Below are positions 16,719-26,438 of a DNA stretch of 50,504 nt, one piece after another. The notes beneath the pieces are model-generated. The model worked only from the letters and a program-made list of their open reading frames with translations. It had not been told where the DNA came from and searched no databases. Both the position numbers and the translations under genes were made by a program. The stretch spans positions 1-50,504 of the forward strand of contig NZ_SMKL01000042.1 of assembly GCF_004348545.1 (NCBI RefSeq). Direction: 5' to 3'. Origin of the DNA: Jiangella ureilytica (lineage in GTDB: Bacteria > Actinomycetota > Actinomycetes > Jiangellales > Jiangellaceae). The first letter of the stretch is position 1; each line of letters starts with the position of its first letter.

Positions 16719-17486
16719 GCCGGCGCTCGTGGTCGGCCTCGGACTGAACTCCGGCGACGACGCCTCGATCCGGCCCGGCCTCGGCGGGCTGCTGGTCGTC
16801 CTCGTCCTCTACGCCGGCCGGTCTGGCTGGTGGGATTCCTCGTGGCCGGGCTCCCGGCGGCCGTCTGGATCGAGCGCCGCACCCGGATGGACGCCTGGTG
16901 AAGGCGCCGGTTCGCGCCGTACGCGGTCGCGGCCTGCTCGCCGGCGGACTGCTGTTCCCGCTGCACCGTTCTTCCTGCCGGCGACGGTGGGCGCGGCACT
17001 GAGCGGCAAGGCCGGGGTGCAACTCTGGCGCCGCTGGGATGCCCGCCACGAGGCAGCCGGATGAGCCGGCAGCGGCTCGGTGTGCGAACCGCGCTGGCGG
17101 GCCTGGCCGGCTCATACGTCGCGCTGCTGCCGGCGTTCGTCGTGGTGGTCCTCGCCCTGGGCCTGCCCGGCCGACTGCTCGACGTGATCGCCGTTGCGAC
17201 GGCGATCTGGATCGTCGCGGTCTGGTCCTCGAACTCCCGGCCGCCGCCTGGGCCGAGCGGCGGCTGCCGGCCGGCACGTCGTTCGCCCGCAGGTACGGCG
17301 TCTATGCCGTCGCCGGCGCGGTGTCGAGCGTGCCGTCGCCCCGGTCGCATTGATCGTGCCTTGGGGGTGGGGTCCTGTGCTGGCCGTCATCGCCTTCGTG
17401 TGCGGGGTCGCCCGCGCTCTCGGCGCGTGCGCCGGCGTCGACCGGTGGCGCCGGTACGAGCGCACCCGCGTCTTCCGCCCGCGGCC
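16719..17486 (+). pseudogene. Decayed integral-membrane-protein locus
   Basis: No single frame reads through this stretch, but protein-like fragments appear in successive frames: GLGGLLVVLVLYAG, then VGFLVAGLPAAVWIERRTRM ending at TGA, then FFLPATVGAALSGKAGVQLW, then SYVALLPAFVVVVLALGLPG (from the ATG at 17061), then FARRYGVYAVAGAVSS, then GWGPVLAVIAFVCGVARALG. The hydrophobic segments and repeated ERR/YAVA patterns suggest one or two small membrane proteins broken by at least four frameshifts. It is placed between an intact PPOX gene and a palindromic element. Confidence 0.55.
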
Positions 17487-17488
17487 CA

Positions 17489-17564
17489 AAGTTGATCTTG
17501 GAGTAACGGCGGAGTCTCGGGGTGAAATGCCAGATTGATACCGCAGAAGCTCCAAGATCAACTT
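17489..17564. repeat. Palindromic element with 15-bp arms
   Basis: Perfect arms AAGTTGATCTTGGAG (17489-17503) and CTCCAAGATCAACTT (17550-17564) enclose 46 nt. It is the intergenic sister of the element at 14582-14655. Here it lies between the decayed membrane locus and the convergent end of the sigma-factor operon, where it could also act as a hairpin terminator, though no T-run follows. Confidence 0.8.
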
Positions 17565-17596
17565 CTGAGCGGGGCGGGAGGCGGTCGGGGCGGCCC

Positions 17597-18043
17597 TCAC
17601 GGTAACGGGTGGTCGACGTCGCCGACGTGGAGGTGGATGCGGTCGAGGGGGAGGGGCGAGCCGAGCACGGAGCCGATCGTCGAGTGGGCCGCGAGCCGGA
17701 CCGCCTCGGCGAGTGGGCGGAGCGGCTCCGGGTAGCGGGCCGCGACGGTGACCCGCACCGCCGTCAGCACGTCGCCGTCGAGCTCGAGCCGGACATGGGT
17801 GGCCTGCGCGCCGTCGACGGCGTCGATCGCGGCCCGGAGGTAGGTGGTCACGACCTGGTCGCTGACATGGAAGGGGCCGGCGTCGTCGCGGGCGCGGACC
17901 GGGCGGGAGCGGCGGGTGGCGGCCAGCACCGACTGCAGGATCCGCCGCGACGACGCCGTCCAGCCGTGGTCGGTGTAGGCGCGCAGCGCCGATGCGGCGC
18001 GGTCGACCACGTCGCTGTCGGCGTCGCCGGGGGTCAGCGCCAT
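17597..18043 (-). CDS. Asp23-like protein encoded with the ECF sigma factor
   Basis: This 148-residue protein is not a classical anti-sigma factor: it has no membrane segment and no zinc motif. Its C-terminal half, with alternating strands (THVRLELDGDVLTAVRVTVAARYPEPLRPLAEAVR) followed by a helix and TIGSVLGSP, resembles the Asp23/Gls24 fold of the genes encoded divergently. It starts ten bases before the sigma-factor stop, so it is translationally coupled to it. A role in tying envelope Asp23 proteins to sigma-factor control is possible but inferred from position and pattern only. Confidence 0.7.
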   Translation of the reverse strand: MALTPGDADSDVVDRAASALRAYTDHGWTASSRRILQSVLAATRRSRPVRARDDAGPFHVSDQVVTTYLRAAIDAVDGAQATHVRLELDGDVLTAVRVTVAARYPEPLRPLAEAVRLAAHSTIGSVLGSPLPLDRIHLHVGDVDHPLP

Positions 18044-18597
18044 GCGGCCAGCCTCTCCGCGAGCCGCCGCCGGGCGCGGTGCAGCAGCCCGCGGACGACG
18101 TCGCGTGAGGTGTGCATGATGTCGGCGATCTCCTCATAGGTGAGCTCGTCGACCTCGCGCAGCAGCCAGGCCACCCGCTGCGGCTCCGGGAGGCTCGCCA
18201 GCGCGACATCGAGCGCGGCCACCAGTTCGTTCTCGATGATGCCACGGGCCGGGTCGCCGACGGAATCGATCACCAACTCGTGCTGGCCGGCCTCGAGCGG
18301 TACCGGACGACGTTTGCGCCGCACGTTGTGCGCCTTGTTGAGGGTGAGCCGCAGCAGCCAGCTGCGCAGCGCGGCCGCACCGCGGAACTCCCCCAGGTGC
18401 CGCCACGCCGCCAGCAGCGCGTCCTGCACCGCCTCCTCGGCGTCACCGTCGTCGAGGAGCACCCGGCGGGCGAGGCGGTACATCACCGGGCCGTGCCGCC
18501 GCGCGATGACGCCGAAGGCGACCCGGTCGCCGAGCCCAGCGCGCCGGGCCAGGACCAGATCGTCCAGTTGTTCAGGCGTCCCGGACCCATCGCTCAC
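18034..18597 (-). CDS. ECF-type RNA polymerase sigma factor
   Basis: This 187-residue protein has the two domains of extracytoplasmic-function sigma factors. Sigma region 2 is near residues 25-95 (VMYRLARRVLLDDGDAEEAVQDALLAAWRH) and region 4 near 125-185 (LASLPEPQRVAWLLREVDELTYEEIADIMHTSRDVVRGLLHRARRRL). It is divergent from the Asp23/AmaP cluster, sharing a 109-bp intergenic region, and is followed by a coupled Asp23-like gene. The arrangement suggests it transcribes the envelope cluster and probably itself. Confidence 0.92.
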   Translation of the reverse strand: MSDGSGTPEQLDDLVLARRAGLGDRVAFGVIARRHGPVMYRLARRVLLDDGDAEEAVQDALLAAWRHLGEFRGAAALRSWLLRLTLNKAHNVRRKRRPVPLEAGQHELVIDSVGDPARGIIENELVAALDVALASLPEPQRVAWLLREVDELTYEEIADIMHTSRDVVRGLLHRARRRLAERLAAWR

Positions 18598-18706
18598 ATG
18601 ATCCCCGTGGCCGGATTGTCCGGAAACATGCGTGACGTCCGGCCACCTGCACGTGTCTAACCGGTATCAGCCGCGCGAGCGGTCAGCGAGCAGGGGAGAG
18701 TCGACG

Positions 18707-19237
18707 ATGACCACGGACGGGCCGAACGTGTCGGCGACGGGCAGCGGTGGCGCGACGAGGAGCGGCGGGGGGACGGTGTCGTCTCGCGAGCAGGGGCGGG
18801 AGCCGGCACAGGGAGCCGGGCGGGAGGCGGGCCAGGGCGGCCCGCTGGTGACGGAGATGGGCCGGACCACGATCGCCGACAACGTCGTGTCGAAGATCGC
18901 CGGGATCGCCGCTCGAGAGGTGGCCGGCGTGCACGACCTGGGCGGCGGGACCGCCCGGATGGTCGGCGCGCTCCGCGAGCGGATCCCGGGCTCGCGCACG
19001 AACTATCAGCAGGGCGTCTCCGTCGAGGTCGGCGAGCGCCAGGCGGCCATCGACATCGACATCGTGGCCGATTACGGAGTGTCCGTCGTGGACCTGTCGA
19101 CGGGCATCCGGCGCAACGTGATCGCCGCGGTGGAACGGATGACGGGGCTCGAGGTCACCGAGGTGAACGTCACCGTCAACGACGTCTTCGTCGAGGGCGA
19201 GGACGAGGACGAGCAGCGCGAGAGCCGGGTCGAATGA
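18707..19237 (+). CDS. Asp23/Gls24 family envelope stress protein
   Basis: This 176-residue protein has a low-complexity Gly/Ser/Arg N-terminus (residues 1-47) and then a full Asp23 domain: GRTTIADNVVSKIAGIAAREVAGVHDLGGG, VDIDIVADYGVSVVDLSTGIRRNV and the C-terminal VTEVNVTVNDVFVEGEDE. In Staphylococcus, Asp23 coats the membrane through the anchor AmaP and affects envelope stress; the same partnership is likely here because an AmaP-like gene ends the cluster. The ATG at 18707 is preferred because GGGAGAG lies seven bases upstream; a longer frame opens at 18632. It overlaps the next gene by ATGA. Confidence 0.9.
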   Translation: MTTDGPNVSATGSGGATRSGGGTVSSREQGREPAQGAGREAGQGGPLVTEMGRTTIADNVVSKIAGIAAREVAGVHDLGGGTARMVGALRERIPGSRTNYQQGVSVEVGERQAAIDIDIVADYGVSVVDLSTGIRRNVIAAVERMTGLEVTEVNVTVNDVFVEGEDEDEQRESRVE

Positions 19238-19614
19238 TCTCGATGGAGCGGCCGGGATGGAGTCCCGACCCGTCGCCGCCACCCGCCCCCACACCCGAAC
19301 CCGACCTGGCCGAGCTCGTCGCGGCGGCGGTGCGGGCGGTGCCGGGCGTCGCAGGCCTCTACGGCGGGCTGTTCGGCGAGGTCGCGACCCACCTGCCCGG
19401 CCGGCGGGTGCTCGGCGTCCGGATCGACGACGGCGGCAACGCCGAGGTCCACGTCGTCCTCCACTGGGGCCACCCGGTGCCGGCGACGGCGTACGCGGTC
19501 CGCCGCGCGGTGGCGCGGCTCGTGCACGGCGGGGTGCACGTGGTGGTCGACGACATCGCCGCCCCGCCGACTGGCCCGGCGGCCCCGCCGGCGCCGCAGG
19601 GAGGTGCGACGTGA
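19234..19614 (+). CDS. Short Asp23-like protein
   Basis: This 126-residue protein has a Pro-rich N-terminus (residues 8-22) and tail around a short Asp23-like core (LVAAAVRAVPGVAGLYGG, then RVLGVRIDDGGNAEVHVVLHWGHPVPATAYAVRRAVARLV). No signal or membrane segment is seen, so it should be cytosolic and probably associates with the other Asp23 proteins at the membrane. It overlaps its neighbours by ATGA and GTGA. Function beyond cluster membership is unknown. Confidence 0.8.
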   Translation: MISMERPGWSPDPSPPPAPTPEPDLAELVAAAVRAVPGVAGLYGGLFGEVATHLPGRRVLGVRIDDGGNAEVHVVLHWGHPVPATAYAVRRAVARLVHGGVHVVVDDIAAPPTGPAAPPAPQGGAT

Positions 19615-19784
19615 ACACGGCGACCATCGGCCTGTTCACCGGCCTGCTGCTCGGCGTGGCCGCGGCAGCGGGCGGCTTCTGGGGGTTCGTCGTCGCGGTG
19701 CTGCTCGGGCTGCTGGGCGCCGCCGTCGCCGGACAGGCGTCCGGCGAGATCGACGTGACCGCCGTCCTGCGGGACCGGGAGTGA
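19611..19784 (+). CDS. Small membrane protein of the Asp23 cluster
   Basis: This 57-residue protein starts at a GTG overlapping the previous stop (GTGA) with GGGAGG upstream. It consists of one long or two short hydrophobic segments (TIGLFTGLLLGVAAAAGGFWGFVVAVLLGLLGAAVAG) and a polar tail SGEIDVTAVLRDRE. Comparable small DUF2273-like proteins accompany Asp23/AmaP genes in many Gram-positives. It is likely a membrane partner of the complex. The next ATG is two bases after its stop. Confidence 0.8.
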   Translation: MNTATIGLFTGLLLGVAAAAGGFWGFVVAVLLGLLGAAVAGQASGEIDVTAVLRDRE

Positions 19785-19785
19785 G

Positions 19786-20679
19786 ATGAGCACCCAGGCA
19801 GCGGCGGATGACGTCGACGCCCGCGGACGGCTGGAGATCCACGAGCGCGTGGTCCGCAAGATCGCCGAGCGGGCGGCGGGCGCTGTCGCGGGGCGCACCG
19901 AGCAGTCGACGGTGTGGGAGCGCCTCGGCGGCCGGCAGCTGCCGCACGCCGACGCGCGGGTGGTCGGCCGGCACGTCCGCCTCGACGTGGCGGTCGGCGC
20001 GCCCGGCGGCGCCAACCTGCCCGACCTCGCCGCCGCCGTCCGCGACGGCGTCGCCCGCGAGGTCGCCGAGCTCACCGGGTTCACCGTCGACCGCGTCGAC
20101 GTGCGGATCGCGGCCGTCGCCCCGTTCCGGCCGTCGCCCGAGATCGAGCCGCTACCGGGAGCGGGCCGGCCGACGGCGCCGGGGATCGCCCGCAAGGCCG
20201 GCCTGCTGGTCGCCCTGCTCCTGGTCGCGCTGGGCCTCGCGGCCATCTACGACGCGCTGGTGCAGGGCGAGGTGATCGACGGACGGCGGCTGGTCGAGCC
20301 GCTGCTGGAGTGGCTGGACGGGCTGGAGCCGCAGGACTGGATGCTGCCCGCGGGCATCGCCGTCGCCGTGCTGGGCCTGCTGCTCGTCCTGGCGGCGCTG
20401 TGGCCGCGGCCGCACCGGTCCCTCCCGGTCGCGGCGCGCACCGGCGTGTTCGCCACGCGCGGCGCCGTCGAGGAGCTGACGGTCGACAGCGCGGCGGGCC
20501 ACGGCGGCGTCCTCGACGCGAGCGCGCGGGCGCGTGCCGGCACCGTCGCCGTCAAGGTCGTCACGGATGGCGAGCCGGAGACCGCCGCCGAGGTGCGGCA
20601 GAGCGTGACCGAGCGGCTGGACCGGCTGGCCCGGACGCCGAAGGTGCGCGTGGGCGCGCGGCGGAAGGAGGAGCGGTGA
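19786..20679 (+). CDS. Asp23 domain protein with two membrane segments
   Basis: This 297-residue protein joins an N-terminal Asp23-type domain (residues about 15-110, IHERVVRKIAERAAGAVAG and TGFTVDRVDVRIAAVAPF) to two transmembrane segments (AGLLVALLLVALGLAAIYDAL near 145 and AGIAVAVLGLLLVLAALW near 190). A soluble C-terminal domain follows (GAVEELTVDSAAGHGGVLDAS). The C-terminal half resembles the domain seen in actinobacterial Asp23-associated membrane proteins. It would place an Asp23 head on each side of, or tethered to, the membrane. It overlaps the AmaP-like gene by GTGA. Confidence 0.85.
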   Translation: MSTQAAADDVDARGRLEIHERVVRKIAERAAGAVAGRTEQSTVWERLGGRQLPHADARVVGRHVRLDVAVGAPGGANLPDLAAAVRDGVAREVAELTGFTVDRVDVRIAAVAPFRPSPEIEPLPGAGRPTAPGIARKAGLLVALLLVALGLAAIYDALVQGEVIDGRRLVEPLLEWLDGLEPQDWMLPAGIAVAVLGLLLVLAALWPRPHRSLPVAARTGVFATRGAVEELTVDSAAGHGGVLDASARARAGTVAVKVVTDGEPETAAEVRQSVTERLDRLARTPKVRVGARRKEER

Positions 20680-21248
20680 ACCGGGGAGCGGCCGCCACCG
20701 AGCGGATCGCCGTCCTGCTCGTCGGCCTGGCGCTGCTGGTGCTCGGCGCCGGAGCGGCGGCCTGGGAGCGGGACTGGATCCCCGACGCCGTCGACCGCGT
20801 GGACGCCTCGGCCCTGCTCGACCGCACCGACGAGCCGTGGTGGCCGTGGGTGGTCGGGCTGTTGGGGCTCGTTCTCGTGGTCCTCGGGCTGCGGTGGCTG
20901 CTGGCGCACGCGCGGCGACGCAGCCTCGGCCGGCTGAAGCTGCCCGGGACCGGCCGCGGCGGCGCCCTCGAGGCCGACTCCGGCGCCCTGCTCGACGCGG
21001 CGTCGGCGGCCCTGGCCGAGGCGCCGGGGGTGACGGCGCGCGGCGGGCGGATCTGGCGCGACCAGCACGAGGTGGTCGCCGAGCTTCGCGCCGGCCTCGA
21101 CCCCGGCGCGGACCTGGACGAGGTGGCCGACGCCGCCGACCGGGCCGCGTCGGTCCTCAGCGCCTCCCTCGGGCCGCAGGCACCGGCGCGCTGCCGCGTG
21201 CTCCTGGTCCGCGGGCGGCGGTGGACCCGGCGGACCCGCGTCCGGTAG
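20676..21248 (+). CDS. amaP: AmaP-like membrane anchor for Asp23 proteins
   Basis: This 190-residue protein has two N-terminal transmembrane segments (ERIAVLLVGLALLVLGAGAAAW and WVVGLLGLVLVVLGLRWLLA) separated by a short acidic loop. A cytosolic domain follows (GALLDAASAALAEAPGVTARGGRIW). This layout is that of alkaline-shock membrane anchor proteins. It ends the cluster, closing a run of five genes with 4-bp overlaps or 1-bp gaps, so the products are probably made in fixed ratio. The symbol is by analogy with Staphylococcus. Confidence 0.83.
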   Translation: MNRGAAATERIAVLLVGLALLVLGAGAAAWERDWIPDAVDRVDASALLDRTDEPWWPWVVGLLGLVLVVLGLRWLLAHARRRSLGRLKLPGTGRGGALEADSGALLDAASAALAEAPGVTARGGRIWRDQHEVVAELRAGLDPGADLDEVADAADRAASVLSASLGPQAPARCRVLLVRGRRWTRRTRVR

Positions 21249-21334
21249 ACCAGCATCTGAACGTGAATTCCGCATGGTGAGACATCTGGGCAACCGCCTT
21301 GACTCACCACCTCCGGGTGAGGGACGGTGCATTC

Positions 21335-21364
21335 GTGCGTTTCGGCATTCTCGTACTTCATTAG
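21335..21364 (+). CDS. ilvL: ilv leader peptide, MRFGILVLH
   Basis: A nine-codon frame starts at GTG, reads R F G I L V L H and stops at TAG, with GAGGGA ten bases upstream. Four consecutive codons are for Ile, Leu, Val and Leu, the end-products of the pathway. Ribosome stalling at these codons would favour an alternative fold over the downstream terminator. Similar short Ile/Leu/Val leaders precede ilvB in Streptomyces and relatives. Too short for ordinary gene finding, but context and codon content make it convincing. Confidence 0.85.
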   Translation: MRFGILVLH

Positions 21365-21392
21365 CGCGTAGGCGGTTCCTCGCCGACGCGCT

Positions 21393-21428
21393 ACCCCTCG
21401 TGAGCCCACCCGGGCCGAGGGGTTTTTT
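21393..21428 (+). terminator. Intrinsic attenuator terminator of ilvBNC
   Basis: The stem ACCCCTCG (21393-21400) pairs with CGAGGGGT (21416-21423), followed by six T residues (21423-21428). It lies between the leader peptide and ilvB, so it must be conditional. This is the only hairpin with a clear T-run that I noted in the window. Confidence 0.88.
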
Positions 21429-21460
21429 GTTGCACGGGACAGACAGAGAAGGGTCCGGCC

Positions 21461-23233
21461 ATGCCGCAGGGACAGCCAGCCAGGGACAACGGAACGACGA
21501 TGTCGGGCGCCGCGAGCCTCATCCGCTCGCTCGAGGCGGTCGGTGTCGACACCGTATTCGGCATTCCCGGCGGCGCCATTCTTCCTGCGTATGACCCGAT
21601 GTTCGACTCGCAGCAGATCCGGCACATCCTGGTCCGCCACGAGCAGGGCGCCGGTCACGCGGCCGAGGGGTACGCGCTGGCCACGGGGAAGCCGGGCGTC
21701 TGCATGGCCACGTCGGGGCCGGGCGCCACGAACCTCGTCACGCCCATCGCCGACGCCCACATGGACTCCGTCCCCATGGTCGCGGTGACCGGGCAGGTCG
21801 CGTCGGCGGCCATCGGTACCGATGCGTTCCAAGAGGCGGACATCCGCGGCATCTCGATGCCGATCACCAAGCACAACTACCTGGTGACCGACCCCGCGGA
21901 GATCCCGCGGACCATCGCCGAGGCGTTCCACATCGCGACGACGGGGCGGCCCGGGCCGGTCCTCGTCGACGTCGCCAAGGACGCCATGCAGGCCATGACG
22001 ACCTTCCGCTGGCCGGTCGAGCTCGACCTCCCCGGCTACCGCCCGGTCACTCGTCCGCACGCCAAGCAGGTGCGCGAGGCGGCCCGGCTCATGGCATCGG
22101 CGAAGCGCCCGGTCCTCTACGTCGGCGGCGGCGTGCTGCGGGCGCGGGCGTGGGCGGAGCTGCGCCGGCTCGCCGAGGTCACCGGCTTCCCCGTCGTCAC
22201 CACGCTCACGGCGCGCGGCGCGTTCCCCGACAGCCACCAGCAGCACCTGGGCATGCCGGGCATGCACGGCGGCGTCGCGGCGGTGACGGCGCTGCAGAAG
22301 GCCGACCTGCTGATCGCGCTCGGCGCTCGGTTCGACGACCGCGTCACCGGCAAGCTGTCGTCGTTCGCGCCGAACGCCGCGGTCATCCACGCCGACATCG
22401 ACCCCGCGGAGATCTCGAAGAACCGCGTCGCCGACGTCCCGATCGTGGGCGACTGCAAGGAGGTCATCGCCGAGCTGATCCCGGCCATCGAGGCCGAGTT
22501 CGCCGCCGGCACCCGCGCCGACCTCACCGGCTGGTGGCGGCAGCTGGACCAGTGGCGCGACAACTTCCCGCTGGGCTACACGCCGGCCGAGAACGGTGAG
22601 CTCATGCCGCAGTACGTGATCGAGCGGCTGGGCAAGCTGATCGGGCCCGATGCCATCTACGTCGCCGGTGTCGGGCAGCACCAGATGTGGGCCTCGCAGT
22701 TCATCTCCTACGAGAACCCGAACACCTGGCTCAACTCCGGCGGCGCCGGCACCATGGGCTACGCCGTTCCGGCCGCCATGGGCGCCAAGGCCGGCCGGCC
22801 CGAGGCCACCGTCTGGGCCATCGACGGCGACGGCTGCTTCCAGATGACCAACCAAGAGCTGGCCACCTGCGCCATCGAGGGCATCCCGATCAAGGTGGCG
22901 GTCATCAACAACGAGAGCCTGGGCATGGTCCGGCAGTGGCAGACGCTGTTCTACGAGGGCCGCTACTCCAACACCGACCTCGGCAGCCGCCGCATCCCCG
23001 ACTTCGCCAAGCTGGCCGAGGCCTACGGCTGCGTCGGGCTGCGCTGCGACACCGCCGAAGAGGTCGACGCCACCATCGAGAAGGCCATGGCCGTGGACGA
23101 CCGGCCGGTCGTCGTCGACTTCGGCGTCCACCGCGACGCCATGGTCTGGCCCATGGTCGCGGCCGGCACCAGTAACGACGAGATCCAGATCGCGCGCGGA
23201 ATGGCGCCGGAGTGGGACAGGAGTGACGACTAG
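21461..23233 (+). CDS. ilvB: Acetolactate synthase, large subunit
   Basis: This 590-residue thiamine-diphosphate enzyme catalyses the first common step of valine, leucine and isoleucine synthesis: condensation of two pyruvates, or of pyruvate with 2-oxobutyrate. The catalytic Glu61 is in [14 protein letters not shown], the FAD/middle domain includes [18 protein letters not shown], and the cofactor motif is [35 protein letters not shown] precedes the ATG; a second ATG 13 codons in is also possible. The stop abuts ilvN directly. Expression is controlled by the attenuator upstream. Confidence 0.97.
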   Translation: MPQGQPARDNGTTMSGAASLIRSLEAVGVDTVFGIPGGAILPAYDPMFDSQQIRHILVRHEQGAGHAAEGYALATGKPGVCMATSGPGATNLVTPIADAHMDSVPMVAVTGQVASAAIGTDAFQEADIRGISMPITKHNYLVTDPAEIPRTIAEAFHIATTGRPGPVLVDVAKDAMQAMTTFRWPVELDLPGYRPVTRPHAKQVREAARLMASAKRPVLYVGGGVLRARAWAELRRLAEVTGFPVVTTLTARGAFPDSHQQHLGMPGMHGGVAAVTALQKADLLIALGARFDDRVTGKLSSFAPNAAVIHADIDPAEISKNRVADVPIVGDCKEVIAELIPAIEAEFAAGTRADLTGWWRQLDQWRDNFPLGYTPAENGELMPQYVIERLGKLIGPDAIYVAGVGQHQMWASQFISYENPNTWLNSGGAGTMGYAVPAAMGAKAGRPEATVWAIDGDGCFQMTNQELATCAIEGIPIKVAVINNESLGMVRQWQTLFYEGRYSNTDLGSRRIPDFAKLAEAYGCVGLRCDTAEEVDATIEKAMAVDDRPVVVDFGVHRDAMVWPMVAAGTSNDEIQIARGMAPEWDRSDD

Positions 23234-24827
<1,594 letters not shown>

Positions 24828-24858
24828 CGCCGCCGACCGTTCGGGGGAGGGGATCGCG

Positions 24859-25494
24859 ATGATCTCGACGACTCATCTGCTGGCGTTCGTCATCAGCTCG
24901 TTCGTCCTCATCGCGATCCCCGGCCCGAGCGTGCTCTTCACCGTCGGGCGGGCGCTGGTCCTGGGCCGCCGGGGCGGGGTCGCGTCGGCCGCCGGCAACT
25001 CCGTCGGCGCCCTCACCCAGGCGATGGCCGTCGCGTTCGGGCTCGGCGCGCTGGTCGAGCGGTCCGTCGTCGTCTTCACGATCATCAAGTTCGCCGGCGC
25101 CGCCTACCTCGTCTACCTGGGCGTGCAGGCGATCCGGCACCGCCGGTCGTTCGCCGGTCCGGCGGCGTCGGCGCCGGTCACGAGCCCGCGCCGGGCCGCG
25201 CGCGAGGCGTTCGTGGTCGGGCTCACGAACCCGAAGGTCATCATCTTCTTCGCGGCCGTCCTTCCGCAGTTCGTCGATCCCGCGGGAGCGCATCCGAGCC
25301 TGCAGATGCTGCTGCTCGGGGCCGTGTTCACCGTCATGGCGTTCCTCATGGACAGCTGTTGGGCGCTCGGTGCCGGCACGGCCCGCGAGTGGTTCGCCCG
25401 CTCGCCCGGCCGGCTCGGCACCTTCAGCGCCCTCGGCGGCGTGGCGATGATCGGGCTGGGCGCCCGGCTGGCGATCACCGGGCGGGGCGACTGA
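24859..25494 (+). CDS. LysE/RhtB-family amino acid exporter
   Basis: This 211-residue membrane protein has about six hydrophobic segments and the family hallmark IPGPSVLFTVGRALVLGRRGG near residue 20, with LTNPKVIIFFAAVLPQFV in the second half. Such proteins export amino acids or homoserine lactones. A strong GGGGAGGGG precedes the ATG. Starting 31 bp after ilvC, it could be read through from the ilv operon, and an AraC-type gene follows after 14 bp. Export of branched-chain amino acids is a reasonable guess only. Confidence 0.9.
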   Translation: MISTTHLLAFVISSFVLIAIPGPSVLFTVGRALVLGRRGGVASAAGNSVGALTQAMAVAFGLGALVERSVVVFTIIKFAGAAYLVYLGVQAIRHRRSFAGPAASAPVTSPRRAAREAFVVGLTNPKVIIFFAAVLPQFVDPAGAHPSLQMLLLGAVFTVMAFLMDSCWALGAGTAREWFARSPGRLGTFSALGGVAMIGLGARLAITGRGD

Positions 25495-25508
25495 CGTACG
25501 GTCGAGGC

Positions 25509-26300
25509 ATGCTGGTCCGCCGGCCGCGCCCCGAGCTCGCCCCGTTCGTCTCGCACCTCTGGTACGTGGACGATCCGCTTGCGCCCGGCCGCGACCGCAC
25601 CCTTCCCACCGGCGCCGCGCAGCTCGTGGTCAACCTCGCCGCCGACAGCCTGCACTGGTACGACGGCGCCGACCTGTCGGTGCGTCGCGGGGTCGGCGGC
25701 GCCGGGGTGTGCGCTGCGCTGGCCCGGCCCATCGGCGTCGACACCGCCGACCAGGCCCGCACCGCGGGCGTCGTCTTCCGGCCCGGCGGCGCCGTCGCGT
25801 TCGGCGACGTCCCGGCCGCCGCCCTCACCGACCCGGTGACGTCGCTGGCCGATCTCTGGGGCCCCGATGGCGTCGGCGTGCGCGACCGCGTGCTCACGGC
25901 TCGGACACCGGCCGAGCGGCTGGACGTGCTGGAGTCCGTGCTGGTGGGACGGCTGCGGGAGCGCTTGGATGGTGCGGTCGCCTTCGCCGCGGGGGCGCTG
26001 TCTCGCGGCGTCGCCGTCGCCCGGGTGGCCGAGCGGACCGGCCTGTCCGCGTCGACCCTGCAGCGCCGCTTCCGCGCCGCCGTCGGCCTGTCGCCCAAAC
26101 AGTTCGGCCGGATCCGCCGGCTGCAGCGCGTCCTGCTGTCCGCGAGCGGTCACGATGTCGACTGGGCCCAGGTCGCGGTCCGGCACGGGTACTTCGACCA
26201 GGCGCACCTCATCCACGACTTCCGCGCTCTGACCGGCCTCACCCCGGGCCGCTACCGCCCGCGCTCGGCCGCCGAGCACAACCACGTCCCGCTCACCTGA
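25509..26300 (+). CDS. AraC-family transcriptional regulator
   Basis: This 263-residue protein has an N-terminal sensing domain (ELAPFVSHLWYVDDPLAPGRDRTLPTGAAQLVVNL) and a C-terminal AraC double helix-turn-helix (VAERTGLSASTLQRRFRAAVGLSPKQFGRIRRLQRVL, then VAVRHGYFDQAHLIHDFRALTGLTPGRYR). The ATG at 25509 is preferred; the upstream open frame is a shadow of the exporter gene. It likely regulates its exporter neighbour or an unlinked target. The gene is followed by a strong inverted repeat. Confidence 0.92.
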   Translation: MLVRRPRPELAPFVSHLWYVDDPLAPGRDRTLPTGAAQLVVNLAADSLHWYDGADLSVRRGVGGAGVCAALARPIGVDTADQARTAGVVFRPGGAVAFGDVPAAALTDPVTSLADLWGPDGVGVRDRVLTARTPAERLDVLESVLVGRLRERLDGAVAFAAGALSRGVAVARVAERTGLSASTLQRRFRAAVGLSPKQFGRIRRLQRVLLSASGHDVDWAQVAVRHGYFDQAHLIHDFRALTGLTPGRYRPRSAAEHNHVPLT

Positions 26301-26311
26301 CGTTCTCGCGA

Positions 26312-26357
26312 TGGCGGGCGGTTTGGTGGGGCGATAGCGCCACCAAACCGCCCGCCA
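26312..26357. repeat. Inverted repeat downstream of the AraC gene
   Basis: TGGCGGGCGGTTTGGT and its complement ACCAAACCGCCCGCCA form a 16-bp stem, continued by GGCG/CGCC around ATAG with a GG bulge. It lies 11 bp after the AraC stop and could terminate transcription, although no T-run follows. The interior shares GGGGCGA with the element at 30426-30473. Confidence 0.8.
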
Positions 26358-26438
26358 ACCCACGTGCCGATGCCCGCCGCCGCCCAGCTGACCGATTTCT
26401 CCAAGCGCGAGCGGCCACCGCGGGGACACGATGGACCC

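Larger units (their letters stand above)
21275..21428 (+). promoter_or_regulatory. ilvB leader with alternative hairpins and attenuator
   Basis: The leader contains three mutually complementary blocks: GGTGAG (21276-21281), CTCACC (21303-21308) and GGTGAG (21316-21321). The middle block can pair with either flank, and pairing with the third would cover the ribosome site of the leader peptide. After the leader-peptide stop come a hairpin AGCGCGT/ACGCGCT (21363-21392) and the attenuator terminator. This is the layout of ribosome-mediated attenuation of branched-chain amino acid operons. Confidence 0.75.

Noticed and set aside
16654-17538. Three short rightward frames as intact genes
   Set aside because: Each covers only part of a hydrophobic pattern and then turns into Arg/Pro-rich shadow sequence, so they are better seen as pieces of a decayed locus.
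18598-18706. ECF-type promoter between the sigma factor and Asp23 cluster
   Set aside because: GGAAAC and GTGTC-like elements occur, but at spacings that do not fit a 16-18 bp ECF promoter in either direction, so no call was made.
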